64,000 nucleotides of DNA from Pseudarthrobacter sp. NamB4 (GTDB taxonomy: Bacteria > Actinomycetota > Actinomycetes > Actinomycetales > Micrococcaceae). The notes under the pieces were generated by a model. That model ran no database searches. It was not told where the DNA came from and saw only the letters and a program-made list of their open reading frames with translations. Where the stretch lies: NCBI RefSeq assembly GCF_005796185.1, contig NZ_VAHM01000019.1, forward strand, positions 22,392 to 86,391, in the 5' to 3' direction. The position numbers and the translations under genes were made by a program. Positions 43,619 through 53,036 of the stretch are shown one piece after another; positions within the stretch are counted from its first letter, which is position 1; each line of letters starts with the position of its first letter.

Positions 43619-44526
43619 TACTCTCCATCCAGTTGTTGCAGGTAGCCGAAAGCGGCTTGCATTCTGGTCTCGAACTCAATGGGATCACTCGTGATCATGC
43701 GCGCAACCGAAGCTAGGTCCGCTTTGAACTCGTGCTTACAAAAAGAGGCAATGACGTGTCCTATTGACTCCGGGTCGAACTCCCGTGACGCGTCAAATAC
43801 AGACCTCTCTTGGGACGCCACTTGAAGTATCAAAGACCGGACTATGTCCACTCTCAGTGCCGAGCGAATTAGCGGGGCATTTGCATGCTCATTGTCTAGC
43901 GCGACCCGGCCGGCGGGGTGGGCGGTGTTGACGAACAGACGTGCCGCTCCAAGAAAGGCGTCATCCAAGTCTTCGTAGGTGAGGTTCATAAGCCACGGTA
44001 CGCCGGACGGCAAACTACCGGAGAAATCTAGGGCCTCGGTGGGAAAAAGGGAGCCCTTTGCCCCGAGCTCAAGTTTCGATACCTCCGAGGAGGCCAACCG
44101 GGCACCCGTACGGGAGGCGATAGTCGGGTCTGGGACAGTAGGAACGTCATGGCCGAGTACCAAGTGGAGTGAGGCTGAGATCTGCGATGCGTACTGGCCT
44201 GGTGGTAAGCGGACATCCACTGTGTAAGCGGAACCCTTATCCTCGGAGAGGAACAGACTATTGGTTGTTCGAACTAAGGTTGAGCTGCACTCAACCTGCG
44301 CCACCAGCAGAACGTGCTCAATTGAGAGAAGGCCCGTACTGCGAAGCAGTTCGGCTGCGTTGATCACCACCTCGCCGCGAAGAGTGCAATCGGTGCTAAA
44401 ATCCCACCCCTCGACAGAAGTCGTCACCTCACGAAATTCTGAGCCAGTAGATATGCGCCAAGGTCTCCAAACCAGACATGATGGCGCTGCTGTCCGATGA
44501 GGCATCATTCGAATTTTGGAGGGCAT
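43618..44526 (-). CDS. Unrecognised component of the Z1/GHKL system
   Basis: A 302-aa soluble protein with no recognised motif. The first half is beta-rich (REVTTSVEGWDFSTDCTLRGEV) and the second half helical, with acidic patches. It lies 3 bp after the GHKL ATPase gene and overlaps the next gene by one base (TAATG), so it is an obligate part of the operon. Its place next to the ATPase suggests a structural or DNA-binding subunit. Confidence 0.55.
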   Translation of the reverse strand: MPSKIRMMPHRTAAPSCLVWRPWRISTGSEFREVTTSVEGWDFSTDCTLRGEVVINAAELLRSTGLLSIEHVLLVAQVECSSTLVRTTNSLFLSEDKGSAYTVDVRLPPGQYASQISASLHLVLGHDVPTVPDPTIASRTGARLASSEVSKLELGAKGSLFPTEALDFSGSLPSGVPWLMNLTYEDLDDAFLGAARLFVNTAHPAGRVALDNEHANAPLIRSALRVDIVRSLILQVASQERSVFDASREFDPESIGHVIASFCKHEFKADLASVARMITSDPIEFETRMQAAFGYLQQLDGE

Positions 44527-44529
44527 CGC

Positions 44530-46776
44530 CTAAACCACCCTCACTTCGATGTCCAGTGCGATGTCCGCAGGGAAATCGATGGTTAGTAGGACTTCTGTTC
44601 CCGACGGGCACTGATAAGAGAACCCGGGCACGCCACCGCCAGAAGCAGAACCCAAAGGGCCCGGTGACCAGTGCACTTTCAGATCGGAGCTGTCAAGGGA
44701 CTCGTCACCTCCATCTGAGACGGCGCTGACGTCAGCCGCCAGACATACAACCTTGTCATTCGGGTCTTGCGCTGTCATGGCCAGCACTGCCCTTACGGAT
44801 GCCGGGACAGGGGAGGCAACAAGCTGACGGTCGGAGACTGTTACCGTCGGGCGGATGGACTTGACTCGCTTGCCCCGACTTCGAGTGGCCGCACGCGTTA
44901 GCGGATCTGGTACTCCTCCCAATGCGACCAGTATCCCGCCCAAAGCCTCTGCTAGTCCGACTGTCGGCTGCGTGATCATCTCGCCGTGCTCATACCGGTC
45001 AGTCGAAGGCGCGACGAAGGAGCGAGTCAGTTCACGGAGGCGAGTAAATGCGACTTTCACCTCGCTCTTCTGGCGGCGATCCTTTAGGGACTCGATAACC
45101 CAGTCGTCGTGGGCCGGTGGTTCGGACAGCGCGAAGGAGTCGTCCGCCCCTGCCACCGGGCGAAACACCCCGGCCCACTGGTAGCCAGGCTGATCCAGGG
45201 CCCAGCCCTCGTCGTAGCGGACGACAAGTTCAGCCGCATGACGCATTAGACAGACGTGATGTGACCCGCCGGGGATAGGGTTGACCTCCGAGGAACCGTC
45301 GTCTTTTTGGTCGAACAAGACAAAGCGAGTCATGGCCAAGTGCCCTAGCAGCTTTCGAGGGCGCTGACTCCAAACTTCTTCAAGGGAGACAAGCCCGGAG
45401 GCGGGGAGTCCGTTTCCCGTCTGCGCGGTACGAACCGCCTGAAGACATTCCACGTAGGCGCTTAGTACTGGATGATTCGAAGGGGCCGGGAGCGGAACAT
45501 TTTCGCCATTCAGCTGAACTTGCATGGTCATTGGTCTCAAGCCATCGGAGGTAGGCACGAACTTGGGCCACAAATTCCAGAGTGCAGCTTCTGCAATTTT
45601 GGCTGCGTACTCGGCAGGGCTGTCACCTCCCAAATCAGGGTCGACAATTAGGATCGAGGTTCCGGTGTCTTCGACTTCGAAGTTGGTACTGAAAGTTGCC
45701 TCGCCCAGAGACTTGGCAGCGTGACCCAAAGCAGGCTCGATACCTTCGTGATCCGTGGGACTAGTGCCCCACCAATGTCTTCCCGTGTAGCGGTTCCTCG
45801 CATCCTCGTAGCCTCCTCCGATGGCGGACCCGATAAGTCTGTCTTCGATGCCGCTTGCAGTTCTGCACCGTGACCAAATTAGCGTGGTGCCGCAACGGCT
45901 GAGGAGGTATCCAACGGTCTTGCCGAATCCGTATGTGCCGCCCCCAAGGTGCACATCCCGGGGGGCACCAATATTGAAGATGAGGTCTATGAAGTCTGTC
46001 GGTTCTAGCGGATCGATGGGGAGGTCATTGCGAACAGGACCACCCAGTCCCTTAGTGCCGCGATCACTAACTTCGAGGACCCACAATTCTTGTTGCGCCA
46101 AGGATTCATTTAGTCCCAGAACTTGAGGTGAACCGGTGAAAATACGGTCCCGAAGAGCCGTTTGCTGCGCCAGCGAAAGTTTTCTTAAATTGATAGTGAA
46201 GTCGATAGAGTCTGCTAGGCGGGCATCCCAGCTATTCTGGGCTGTCTCTCGCACCAGTAGTGCGATCGGGTCCAGCTTGGGTTGGCCCAGCAGCTTCTTG
46301 GCTCCGTCGCCGATGATGTCACCTGGGCCGCAGACCTTTGGAAACCACTTAAGCTTCCCAGTATTAGTATCAAGAGAATTTTTAGCCTCTCGGCGGGCTG
46401 TGAGGAGCGTTCGGGGGCTGGTGTCCGCTCGAGGAAGTCGAAAGTCAGGGATGGGGCTACCGGTTGTTTCGTCACTTTTCACTTTTTTGACGGACATTCC
46501 AGGGTCGGCACTCATTTTAGGGTTTGCGGCCGCATCGCGGATGGGAAAAGCGACGGGATTCCTACGTCGCTTGGCCGCAGCTGACGCCTCCTCAACCGCT
46601 TCCTTGAAACTCATTCCTGCATCAAAGGCCGCCTTGGCGAGTTGCCAATCGTCACCCCCAGCAGACATTCCCGCAGCTCGTAGATAGGCGGCAAGAACAG
46701 TTCCAGGTGTAACTTTCGATCCGTAGAAATGGGATTTTACAGGAGCTAGGGCTTCAAATAGCTCGCGCTCAGTCAT
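44530..46776 (-). CDS. GHKL (MORC/MutL-like) ATPase
   Basis: A 748-aa protein. The GHKL fold lies at about residues 165-400: N-box LLVRETAQNSWDARL (Glu and Asn), LEVSDRGTKGLGG (Asp, G1), and the lid GGGTYGFGKTVGYLLS (G2), as in MutL, Hsp90 and MORC ATPases. The first 140 residues are helical and basic, and the C-terminal part is beta-rich. I use the ATG at 46776 (8-bp overlap with the DUF4420 gene) rather than the TTG at 46785. Such ATPases are known from restriction-type operons with Z1 helicases and methylases, where they are thought to clamp DNA and drive assembly of the nuclease complex. Confidence 0.85.
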   Translation of the reverse strand: MTERELFEALAPVKSHFYGSKVTPGTVLAAYLRAAGMSAGGDDWQLAKAAFDAGMSFKEAVEEASAAAKRRRNPVAFPIRDAAANPKMSADPGMSVKKVKSDETTGSPIPDFRLPRADTSPRTLLTARREAKNSLDTNTGKLKWFPKVCGPGDIIGDGAKKLLGQPKLDPIALLVRETAQNSWDARLADSIDFTINLRKLSLAQQTALRDRIFTGSPQVLGLNESLAQQELWVLEVSDRGTKGLGGPVRNDLPIDPLEPTDFIDLIFNIGAPRDVHLGGGTYGFGKTVGYLLSRCGTTLIWSRCRTASGIEDRLIGSAIGGGYEDARNRYTGRHWWGTSPTDHEGIEPALGHAAKSLGEATFSTNFEVEDTGTSILIVDPDLGGDSPAEYAAKIAEAALWNLWPKFVPTSDGLRPMTMQVQLNGENVPLPAPSNHPVLSAYVECLQAVRTAQTGNGLPASGLVSLEEVWSQRPRKLLGHLAMTRFVLFDQKDDGSSEVNPIPGGSHHVCLMRHAAELVVRYDEGWALDQPGYQWAGVFRPVAGADDSFALSEPPAHDDWVIESLKDRRQKSEVKVAFTRLRELTRSFVAPSTDRYEHGEMITQPTVGLAEALGGILVALGGVPDPLTRAATRSRGKRVKSIRPTVTVSDRQLVASPVPASVRAVLAMTAQDPNDKVVCLAADVSAVSDGGDESLDSSDLKVHWSPGPLGSASGGGVPGFSYQCPSGTEVLLTIDFPADIALDIEVRVV

Positions 46777-47764
46777 CCCAGGCAAATTTCTTCTCCATCT
46801 CCATCCGCTCCTCAGCTGTCAAAACAACACCAGCGGTATCGACTGAAAGGTCGTATTTCACTCGTTCCACACCTACGAGACGAGACTTCTGCAGGTCGCT
46901 GCGTCGGAGACCAGGAAAATTTTCGGTAACTAGCCAGTAGCGAATGTTTTGCAGGGAGAAAAGCGCGGTGTTGTTTTTTCCGGATTCGAATACATGTCCA
47001 TAATCAGCAACCTTTTGTATCAATTTGTAGCTAGGGACACCCAACTCGATTAACGAACGAATCCGATCGTCAACCGTAGGCGCTGAAGTGTCGGGCCGAA
47101 CGTGTACGACTGCTAAATAGAGCGTGTTCGCGGTAAGTGGATCCAATTGTTCAAGGCTGCTGATGGTGACCTTGCTGCCATCTTGACTGGATGTCGATTT
47201 CACCTCCAGGGACGTTCCGCCTAAGGCGAAATCATGTAGGGCAGCGCTGGGGCCCACCCAGCTTTCGAGCGCGGCGACTGGCTCATGACGGGCAAGACCG
47301 GCGAGAACGTCGAGTTCGCCAATTAGTCCGATAAGTGACTCGCGGCTGAGCTCGACTGAACCTCCGCTAAAGAGGGCTCGCCAATCGTCCAAAGTCGCCT
47401 TGACTGTGGCCACTGCCGCGGTGGCGCCGTCTAGTCGGTCCATCACATCAGCACAAAGCCGCTCGAAGACGTAGGACAGCGGCAATTCTGTACATGTGAG
47501 ATCCAAAAACCTGCCTTTGAGTCCCATATCGATAATGCCGAAGCGGAGTGTCCCAGTAGTCTGACCGTTAGGGAGGACTGTGTCTTTTGGCACTGGGATA
47601 AGTAAGTGCCGCAACCCGTCTGGGTCCATCCCGATCAGGACCGGACCGATCCCTGGCACATCCTTAAATTGTCGTGTCAGGATCTGCGTAAGTTGGTGCC
47701 TCGCATCCGCTTGCAGGTAAAAAAACCCCTCAGCGAGGGCAGAAGCGGTTACGCCGTCAGCCAT
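46769..47764 (-). CDS. PD-(D/E)XK-type nuclease of the DUF4420 family
   Basis: A 331-aa protein of the DUF4420 type, usually annotated as PD-(D/E)XK motif protein. The core is visible in the middle: ESLIGLIGELDVLAGL (Glu), then LHDFALGGTSLEVKSTSSQD (Asp and Glu-x-Lys) at about residues 175-195, then VTISSLEQLDP. It is the likely DNA-cutting subunit of the operon. It overlaps the Z1 gene by 16 bp and the ATPase gene by 8 bp. Confidence 0.85.
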   Translation of the reverse strand: MADGVTASALAEGFFYLQADARHQLTQILTRQFKDVPGIGPVLIGMDPDGLRHLLIPVPKDTVLPNGQTTGTLRFGIIDMGLKGRFLDLTCTELPLSYVFERLCADVMDRLDGATAAVATVKATLDDWRALFSGGSVELSRESLIGLIGELDVLAGLARHEPVAALESWVGPSAALHDFALGGTSLEVKSTSSQDGSKVTISSLEQLDPLTANTLYLAVVHVRPDTSAPTVDDRIRSLIELGVPSYKLIQKVADYGHVFESGKNNTALFSLQNIRYWLVTENFPGLRRSDLQKSRLVGVERVKYDLSVDTAGVVLTAEERMEMEKKFAWDD

Positions 47765-50394
47765 GAGAAGTCATCATCCTCAGATTCCTCGTTGTCCGCA
47801 GGAAATTCATCGAGGTCGCCTTCAGGCACTTCCCAATCTGTACGTACCACGTAGTAGTTTCCGTCTCGCTCATCAGCAACTTGTTCCTGTCCAGGAAAGA
47901 CGACACCAATTGCGACCATCTGTCCCTCGACGTTCATTGGCTCTCGGGTGGGTAGCGAACCCGGGCGAGGTTTTCGCATAGGTACAGATCGGCCGCTCAC
48001 GACATGAATTGTCAGTAAGCCATTACCGTCAGCGTGTTCCTGACGGAGGTTCCGATATCCTGCCGCATTTAGCTCGGAAGACGAAGGAACCAGGTCAGGT
48101 GGAATGTCCGCCACCCAGTCGCTTTGGGACAAGAGGGCTTTGATGTTTGCCTGTCCAGGCTGTGAACTTATAAGGGGGGCACGGTTGATAGCGGGGATTG
48201 GCTCCGGCAGCCCTAGCGCCAGCTCGCCTAGGTCTGCGCTATTGGCGTCGTCCCTGCGTCCCATTACGGCGACGTTCCACTTGGTGTGGGCAGCCACCGT
48301 CTCCAGCCACTGCACGATATGGTCGCCATGCATGTTGTGTTGGCTGCGGTGGACTTCGTAGTCACGGAAAAAGTCAGCGATCACGTGCGCTTCAATATCT
48401 TTAGCCAGCCAAGCTGCAGCTTCGGGCATCGGCACAACGTTTGCCTTGATACGGCCAATCAAGCTGACCGTAGCCTCCTGGTTGTTAGATATCGTCTTTG
48501 GGTTTTTATCCAAGATGAAGGTCTGGAGCCTTTGCCCGGTGAAGGAGAGGCTTGCCGTTTCAGCATGAACTAGCTTGTTGCGAGCTGTTATTGCCAAGCG
48601 CCCCGGATGTGCGCGAACTCTCACACCCAAGTCGCCGGGCGTCAGGCCCATCTCAATCAATTGCGCGATTTCCCTGCGAAGCTCAGTTTCAATCAGCCCG
48701 AGGAACTCGAAATCATCGCGAAGTTCCATTGGCATCCAAATGCGGGGCAGGTCCTCATATCCGGGTCGGTATCCAAACCACCTTGCCATTTGGAGGAGGG
48801 TGTCGTAGTTACTGGAAGTCCGTAGGAAATACGAAACAACCAGTCCCTCAAGCGTGAGGCCTCGCGACAAAGTTCCGCCGCCAACGGCGATGACGGTCTC
48901 AACTAATGGGTGGCCCTCATCGTCCTTGCGTTCATAGTCCAAGCGGTCTTCAGATTCGGAGTTGTCCACAACAACCCTGCACGACATAAGCACTTCCATT
49001 AGGTGCGATGAAACTGCATTCCATGAGGGCATTTCACTGCTCGCAACTTCCGCGGCGCGTAAATGCTCGTTGAGCCATGCCTCTTCGAACTGTGCAAGCT
49101 GACCCAACTCCGCATCACAGATGAGCGATTTCAGGAGGGATTGAATTTCGTCCCTCATGCTGAAGTGCGGATCGGTGAAGTGGGTAGTGTGGACCAGCAT
49201 GGAGCTGTGTTGATCCGCCTGTCCACGAGCCCTGCGTATCGCTGTAGCAACAATGAACCACGTGATAGCGTCCTCAAGGCTCTTAGGAATGGAAGCTTGA
49301 AAGTCTACGCGCTCCTCTTTTTTGTGCGGTGGCCGAAGCAGCTCCGAGTCTTCGTCAGGTACGAACCGGATGACGTCCATCCCATCGTCGACTTCACCAT
49401 CTTCACCAGCTGTAGAACTTCCAAAGAGCTTTTCTGCTCCAAAGTATGCAGCCGGCTTCGGCAGACTCATGATGAAGTGACTTGGATATAGCTCTCTTTC
49501 ATCGCTTGGGTCCATAAACACGTTGGCGAAAGGTGTGGCGGTGTAGCCGACATACGTTCCGGTAGGAATCTCTTGCCAAATTTCACGGATGAGCTCGTTG
49601 ATCTTCGACAGCTCATCGCTTTCGGCTTTTGTGTTCGGTGTTGCTTGATCGGCTTCATCATCAAGCAACAGCACGGGGCAACTCATTCGAAGCTCAAGAG
49701 GTACGGCACGCAACCAGTCGCGCAGGGCCTCCAATCGTTGCCGTTGCTTCTTCACCACCGCCGCGGTGTGGACGCCGTTCTTCATAAGAGCGGAACCGCT
49801 TGCGGTATGCCCGAAATCGGCATCCGGGGTTGTAAGTTTGTGCCAGTCATGGCCGCCGAGAAGGTCCTTTTCCAGCCTTACCTGAGTCTGTCTGCGGAGG
49901 TTGTTGTGCATGCCCGCTAGGACGATAAACAGCTGGTATCCCGCATCAGCGGCTTTACTCATTACCGCAGTGTAGTTTGCTGTTTTTCCGGACTGCACAT
50001 ATCCCAGGACAAGGCCTTTTCTCTTGCTGCCCTTGGTTCTCGGGTTGGCGAGTCTGGAAACAATCTGATGGCTGCTTGCATCAATATCCGGTATGACAGA
50101 CGCCAGTGACCCAGTAGATAGGGTGGCCCTGTACGCAGGCCAAAACCGGTCACCCTCTTCGACACCGGTGTACCACTGTTCTTCGTCTTGTCCTGGCCTC
50201 GTGATGGTGCCATTGCCTAGGGGAGCATTAAGCTCTAACTCCTGACGGATGGATTTCAGAACGTCACGTATCACGCCCTTTACCTGCTGGCTGCCGCCCA
50301 TGCCTCTCAGCAGAGTCCGGGCGGCTTCCTGCAGAGTCATCCCGTCCTGACGGACGTGACGCATTATTATCTGACGAATGTACTGCGGATTCAT
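47749..50394 (-). CDS. Z1-domain SF2-type helicase/translocase
   Basis: An 881-aa Z1-family protein. Walker A LVLGYVQSGKTANY is at residues 128-141 and the Walker B-like VLLLDDEADQATPN is at 241-254. YVGYTATPFANVFMDP (motif III-like TAT) lies near 281-296 and VVSYFLRTSSNYDTLLQMARWFGYRPGYED, the helicase C-terminal half, lies in the middle. I use the ATG at 50394 with AGGAG 5-6 bp upstream, not the upstream ATG at 50415. Z1 proteins occur with GHKL ATPases, DUF4420 nucleases and cytosine methylases, which is exactly the neighbourhood here. Confidence 0.88.
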   Translation of the reverse strand: MNPQYIRQIIMRHVRQDGMTLQEAARTLLRGMGGSQQVKGVIRDVLKSIRQELELNAPLGNGTITRPGQDEEQWYTGVEEGDRFWPAYRATLSTGSLASVIPDIDASSHQIVSRLANPRTKGSKRKGLVLGYVQSGKTANYTAVMSKAADAGYQLFIVLAGMHNNLRRQTQVRLEKDLLGGHDWHKLTTPDADFGHTASGSALMKNGVHTAAVVKKQRQRLEALRDWLRAVPLELRMSCPVLLLDDEADQATPNTKAESDELSKINELIREIWQEIPTGTYVGYTATPFANVFMDPSDERELYPSHFIMSLPKPAAYFGAEKLFGSSTAGEDGEVDDGMDVIRFVPDEDSELLRPPHKKEERVDFQASIPKSLEDAITWFIVATAIRRARGQADQHSSMLVHTTHFTDPHFSMRDEIQSLLKSLICDAELGQLAQFEEAWLNEHLRAAEVASSEMPSWNAVSSHLMEVLMSCRVVVDNSESEDRLDYERKDDEGHPLVETVIAVGGGTLSRGLTLEGLVVSYFLRTSSNYDTLLQMARWFGYRPGYEDLPRIWMPMELRDDFEFLGLIETELRREIAQLIEMGLTPGDLGVRVRAHPGRLAITARNKLVHAETASLSFTGQRLQTFILDKNPKTISNNQEATVSLIGRIKANVVPMPEAAAWLAKDIEAHVIADFFRDYEVHRSQHNMHGDHIVQWLETVAAHTKWNVAVMGRRDDANSADLGELALGLPEPIPAINRAPLISSQPGQANIKALLSQSDWVADIPPDLVPSSSELNAAGYRNLRQEHADGNGLLTIHVVSGRSVPMRKPRPGSLPTREPMNVEGQMVAIGVVFPGQEQVADERDGNYYVVRTDWEVPEGDLDEFPADNEESEDDDFSWLTA

Positions 50395-50555
50395 GTGACT
50401 CCTGTTTAGGTGCAAGCAGTCTAGATTCTAGGTCCAATAATTGAGATTCCAGGTCATTACCATTCAACCCTGAAGTTCGCCATAGCACCCATACCGTCGC
50501 GGCTCGGAATTTGTATGCATCAGCCGGTAGCAAAGTCCTTTGCGTGCCCGTAACG

Positions 50556-52022
50556 TCAGCTACCTCGGTTGGAGCCGAGAAGTTCCAGCATCTCTGCGAC
50601 AACCTCACCTATCTGCTTGGACAGCAAGGGAGGTACAGCGTTTCCCACTTGATGGAACTGCTGAGTACGAGGCCCTTCAAAGAAGTAGTTGTCCGGGAAC
50701 GACTGAAGGCGCGCGGCTTCCCTCACCGTCAGACTGCGTCCCTGCTTGGGGTCAGGATGGATGTAGTAGTGGCCATCTTTGGAAATGTGGGACACCACGG
50801 TCGTAGCCGGAGCATCCCACACTTGGACTCTGAACCGGTCAGTGAACGGTGTCCCGTCCTGCCCAATATTGTTGTGATCGGGGTGAAGAGCGGCAGGCAG
50901 GTCAGTGTATTTTGGGCTCTTGCCTAATCGCTCGGCGAGTTCTGCTAAGACTCGGTAGCGTGCAAGATCAGAAACCATATGAGTGCGCGGCACGTGCTGC
51001 ACGGGTGTTTTTAGACGGGCTTCATGAACCCATGCTTCATATGCATCCACGGCCAAGGTTCCAGGTTTTATAGGCTCTGGATTCGACGGCAGTGGGAAAG
51101 AACGGATCTCGGCCAATGCCTCGGCTTGAATTGAGTTCCAGTCTCGCTCAACTTTCGGTTTTCTCGGGGAGATCTGCGTACGAACGCTAGGCATGGTCTG
51201 GAGCGCCGCGCGAACCGTAACTGGGCCGTCAGCCTTCTTGAGGACTCTTCGTGGAACCTGTGCTGCAACGTCCGTCCTAATGCCGAGAAGAATCACGCGG
51301 TGACGCTTCTGCGGGACTCCATATTCCTCTGACCGGATGATGAAGTCCGAAGGGTCCAGATCGTGCGGATCGGCGTCCACAACTAACGAGCGAATCTCAT
51401 ACCTAGCACCGCTGGGGAGGCGCTTGAGGTCACCGAGAATAGTTTGGAACATACTACTGTCGCCGTTTTTCGACGAGAGAAGCCCCTTGACATTCTCCAT
51501 GACAAAGATGGTCGGTTTAAATTTGCCCAAAATGTGGAGATATTCGCGGTAGAGAAAGTGTTTATGGTCTGAGGCGAAGGATTCGTCTCCAGTCCTGCGA
51601 GACCTCCCGGCAAGAGAATATGCCTGACAGGGTGGACCGCCGATAAGAGCCCAGTGTCCACGCTCGTTCTCTGGCCCGAGCTGTTGGGCGATGAAGTCGT
51701 CCACCTCCGGGCGGTTAGTCTCACCAAGTTCGACTTGATAGACGTGGGATTTGGCGGCCAAGTACGCCTTCTTAAAGTCACCCGTGAGAACGGAATACCA
51801 CGTTTTCCTACCCTCGATGTAGTCAAAGTAGGGGCGCAAATCGCCTCCCGATCGAACAAGCTCCCGGTAGGTTGCGCGCAGTCGCAAGGTTTGGCATGCA
51901 AGGGTGTCCATCTCAAACGACGCTAGTGTCTTGTATACGAAGTTCCCGTGTTCATCTCTCACACTGGAAAATCCTTCGTTTAAGCCTCCGGGCCCCGCGA
52001 AGAGATCAATAACTGGAAACAC
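50556..52022 (-). CDS. C5-cytosine DNA methyltransferase
   Basis: A 488-aa m5C methyltransferase. Motif I VIDLFAGPGGLNEGF is at the N-terminus, motif IV ALIGGPPCQAYSLAG carries the catalytic Cys (PPC) near residue 130, motif VI is FVMENVKGLLS, motif VIII QKRHRVILLGI, and motifs IX-X end with LTVREAARLQSFPDNYFF and QVGNAVPPLLSKQIG. The start is GTG at 52022, with AAGGAG 5 bp upstream, rather than the frame's first ATG at 52088. It is the first gene of the Z1-type operon (162 bp before Z1) and presumably protects self DNA. Confidence 0.92.
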   Translation of the reverse strand: MFPVIDLFAGPGGLNEGFSSVRDEHGNFVYKTLASFEMDTLACQTLRLRATYRELVRSGGDLRPYFDYIEGRKTWYSVLTGDFKKAYLAAKSHVYQVELGETNRPEVDDFIAQQLGPENERGHWALIGGPPCQAYSLAGRSRRTGDESFASDHKHFLYREYLHILGKFKPTIFVMENVKGLLSSKNGDSSMFQTILGDLKRLPSGARYEIRSLVVDADPHDLDPSDFIIRSEEYGVPQKRHRVILLGIRTDVAAQVPRRVLKKADGPVTVRAALQTMPSVRTQISPRKPKVERDWNSIQAEALAEIRSFPLPSNPEPIKPGTLAVDAYEAWVHEARLKTPVQHVPRTHMVSDLARYRVLAELAERLGKSPKYTDLPAALHPDHNNIGQDGTPFTDRFRVQVWDAPATTVVSHISKDGHYYIHPDPKQGRSLTVREAARLQSFPDNYFFEGPRTQQFHQVGNAVPPLLSKQIGEVVAEMLELLGSNRGS

Positions 52023-52195
52023 ATGCACTCCTTGATATCCGACACTCCAGGATACCAGGCCCTGCCGACAATCTTCCCATGAGTCCAAGCGGCAGCTCTC
52101 AAAATCAAAGGAAGGGTGGTAGCGGCTTCGTGTGCACCATCCAGCGCGGGTGAGATCACGGCCCCAGACCTATGGGAATGATTGCCACTTGAACC

Positions 52196-52900
52196 TTGGG
52201 CGCCTCCGACGACGCCGACCTCAGCCAACTGGAATGGAAGCGCGGCAACTACATCACCGCCAAGCTCGGCGCCTTTTACACCCGAATCGACGCCCGTGCC
52301 GCCAAGGTGATCCGCGAACTCCGCGACAGGGTCACCAACACCGACCACATGCGTGCCATCGGCTTCTGCGTCTCGGTTCAGCACACCCGCCTCATGAGGT
52401 GTTCAACAGGGCAGGCATTGCCTCCGTCGCCGTCGCCGGTTGCACCGGGCGCAGCTGGTCCGGGACATCGCCTCATGCCCCGAGACCGAGCTGGAGGCCT
52501 ATCTGGAGCGGTCGGGAAACGACGTGAAGACGGTCTACCGGTCCACCAGGGCGGTGACTTCCACAGACGCCTTCTTTGTCACCCTGAACAAGGACGACAA
52601 GAAGCACTCGGCGACGACGATGCACAAGGGGTATGCCATCAGTCCTGAGCTGTTCCAATGGGACTCACAGAACGCAACGTCTCCGACGAGCCCGACGGGG
52701 CGCCGCTACCTTGACCACGCCTCGTAGGGTTCAAGTGATCTTCACAAGGGACACTGCCCACGGCGAAACGGGGCTGACGGTGCCGTACACCTGTCTCGGG
52801 CAGGTGGACTATGTGCAGCACTGGGGCGAGAAGCCGATCGCTATTACCTGGAACCATGCCCGCCGATGTGTATGCCTCAGCGGCGGCGGTGGCGCAGTAA
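52196..52900 (+). pseudogene. Remnant of a DUF3427-type DEAD/DEAH helicase
   Basis: Pieces of one protein are spread over at least four frame changes: LEWKRGNYITAKLGAFYTR..AIGFCVSVQHTRLM (about 52200-52397), EVFNRAGIASVAVAG (52398-52440), TMHKGYAISPELFQWDSQNATSPTSPTGRRYLDH (to 52720), VIFTRDTAHGETGLTVPYTCLGQVDYVQHWGEKP (52735-52850) and MPADVYASAAVA (ends 52900). The order matches the helicase C-terminal domain plus DUF3427 of large SF2 helicases used in defence, with the central helicase motif block deleted. It lies between the Z1 and Type ISP units and is oriented with the latter. Confidence 0.75.
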
Positions 52901-53036
52901 GAAGTGAGCTGATCCTCAGCAGTCAGCGCTTCAGGGAAACAGTAGAAGGACCACACGGCCAATACGTGCTGGCGCCAGGCGGTGCCATATGATCTGATTC
53001 ATCGGTCTCGGCCGGTTCTTTGTTGCGTTATCGCCG

